Notes under the pieces: generated by a model | Database searches by the model: none | Told to the model about the DNA's origin: nothing | Seen by the model: only the letters and a program-made list of their open reading frames with translations | DNA from: Ardenticatena maritima | GTDB lineage: Bacteria > Chloroflexota > Anaerolineae > Ardenticatenales > Ardenticatenaceae | Assembly: GCF_001306175.1 (NCBI RefSeq) | Contig: NZ_LGKN01000004.1 | Coordinates: 372,001 to 436,000 of the forward strand | Direction: 5' to 3' | Length of the DNA: 64,000 nt | Made by a program: the position numbers and the translations under genes | In this document: positions 62,982 to 64,000 of the stretch, in pieces | Numbering within the stretch: position 1 is the first letter of the stretch | Layout of the letters: each line of letters opens with the position of its first letter

Positions 62982-64000
62982 ATGCGATACATGCGCCGAA
63001 TCAATCAAACATGGGTTTCGTGGGTGAGCGTGCTGGTTCTTCTGGCGCTGTTGGGGCTGGCAGTGCCCGGCATCGGCTACACGCACGACGGGTATTTTCA
63101 TGCGTACCGCATTTTGGGCTTGCGTGAAGCGCTGACACAGGGCGTATGGTATCCGCGCTTTTTCCCAGAGTTTTCGTTTGGATATGGGTTTCCGGTGCTG
63201 CACTACTACGCGCCGCTGGCGTATTACGTGGGGGTGCTCCCCTTGCTGGTCGGGCGCGGGGCGGCGCTGGCGCTCGATTTCTCGTTTGCCGTTGCGGTGG
63301 TGCTGGCGGCGTGGAGCATGGGGTGGCTGGTGTGGCGGCTCTGGCGGCATCAAACGGCGGCGCTGCTAGCCGCGCTGACGTACACGTATTTGCCGTATCA
63401 CCTGGCGGATATTTACCAACGGGGGGCGCTGGCTGAAACATGGGCGTTTGTGTGGTGGCCGTTATTGCTAGGCGCAGTGTGGGAACACCGCCTGGTGTTG
63501 CTCGCCATAAGCACCGCTGGCCTTCTCTTGACGCATAACCTGTCGGTCCTGCTCATTCTTCCGGTGATTGGGTTGTGGATGCTGGCGCTGGCCATACAAG
63601 AGCGAAAAGTCGTCTGGCGGCGATGGGCGCAATTGATCGGTGCGGCGCTGGTCGGCAGTGGGGTCGCGGCGTTTTATTGGATGCCCGCCCTGTTGGAGAT
63701 GAAGTGGGTACGTGTTGGGCATGAACGCGGTAGTATTGATCCGACAGAATTTCTCGCTCCACTCCACCAACTCTCTCAACTGGAACCCAAGATTTTTTTG
63801 AAGGGGATTTTCTTCCACCCGGTCCAAATGCTTCTGCTGGGGAGCGTGCTTGTGTTGCTGGTGCTCTTCTGGGCGCACCTGCGCCACCGCCTGCTGGTGG
63901 GGGTGATGGCGGGCGTCTTGCTCATCACCTACGTGTTGCAAACGCCTTGGGCTGCGCCGCTTTGGCGCATGGTCGCGCCACTCCAATGGCTTCAATTCCC
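62982..64000 (+). CDS. Large polytopic membrane protein, C-terminus cut by window edge
   Basis: ATG 62982 preceded by GAGAGGAG; 339 residues in the window, frame still open. The first transmembrane helix is at about 13-30, followed by an outer loop with HDGYFHAYRILGLREAL and YPRFFPEFSFGYGFPVLHYY, a pattern of the 6-pyruvoyl-tetrahydropterin-synthase-related membrane domain and YfhO-like proteins. At least seven more hydrophobic helices follow. Probably a GT-C-fold envelope glycosyltransferase. Divergent from the ilv leader. Confidence 0.75.
   Translation, partial: MRYMRRINQTWVSWVSVLVLLALLGLAVPGIGYTHDGYFHAYRILGLREALTQGVWYPRFFPEFSFGYGFPVLHYYAPLAYYVGVLPLLVGRGAALALDFSFAVAVVLAAWSMGWLVWRLWRHQTAALLAALTYTYLPYHLADIYQRGALAETWAFVWWPLLLGAVWEHRLVLLAISTAGLLLTHNLSVLLILPVIGLWMLALAIQERKVVWRRWAQLIGAALVGSGVAAFYWMPALLEMKWVRVGHERGSIDPTEFLAPLHQLSQLEPKIFLKGIFFHPVQMLLLGSVLVLLVLFWAHLRHRLLVGVMAGVLLITYVLQTPWAAPLWRMVAPLQWLQF

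Overview
The window is GC-rich (roughly 60%) and densely coded, with short intergenic gaps, good Shine-Dalgarno sites and many ATGA-type overlaps. The gene set fits a member of the Chloroflexota, perhaps Ardenticatena-like: lipoproteins with Thr/Pro stalks, Ser/Thr kinases with extracellular sensor domains, YfhO-type and GT-C membrane proteins, a YyaL-type protein and citramalate-based isoleucine synthesis. This placement is inferred from gene style; no rRNA or other decisive marker is present. No tRNA, rRNA, CRISPR array or transposase was recognised.

Layout. 1-21 kb: coaD with a HAD phosphatase and a membrane protein (minus), then mostly plus-strand genes: a small membrane protein, a sensor Ser/Thr kinase coupled to an MFS transporter, a YyaL/thioredoxin-domain protein, mutM, an intracellular subtilisin with a separate I9-like protein (minus), a second MFS transporter with a PAS-GGDEF diguanylate cyclase, a large membrane-anchored protein, an amidohydrolase, a PIG-L deacetylase, a lipoprotein and an MscS channel. 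21-29 kb: a minus-strand operon nuoA-H-J-K-L-M-N holding only the membrane arm of complex I. 29-42 kb: a CYTH protein, YfhO and GT9 envelope genes, an orphan OmpR-type regulator, NfeD, a CPA2 antiporter and two coupled GT-C glycosyltransferases. 42-44 kb: an AT-richer tandem array of three 134-aa membrane proteins plus a decayed fourth copy. 44-49.6 kb: NrnA-like phosphoesterase, a glycosidase-like/O-antigen-ligase fusion and an amidase. 49.6-51.2 kb: an AT-richer accessory segment with two more small membrane proteins between 171-bp direct repeats. 51.2-62.8 kb: a minus-strand branched-chain amino acid operon ilvB-ilvN-ilvC-pyk-leuA-leuC-leuD-(33-aa ORF)-leuB-cimA. The right edge carries the start of another large membrane protein.

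Two regulatory systems stand out. First, the ilv operon begins with a strong promoter and a 38-codon leader peptide in which 18 of residues 3-23 are Val, Leu or Ile. Mutually exclusive RNA pairings and a terminator with a U-tract follow, just before ilvB: a textbook-style attenuator. Second, three copies of one 35-bp dyad (GTAC-N4-GTAC-N11-GTAC-N4-GTAC) sit 1 bp upstream of a poor -35 hexamer, each followed after exactly 17 bp by a good -10. All three face leftward into small AT-rich membrane-protein genes. This looks like an activator-dependent regulon built from repeated cassettes, and it is the best candidate here for an undescribed system.

Metabolic logic. The operon makes valine, leucine and isoleucine. 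CimA plus LeuC/LeuD/LeuB give 2-oxobutyrate from pyruvate, and a pyruvate kinase lacking its usual C-terminal domain is co-transcribed, presumably to supply pyruvate. ilvD and the transaminase ilvE are not in the window.
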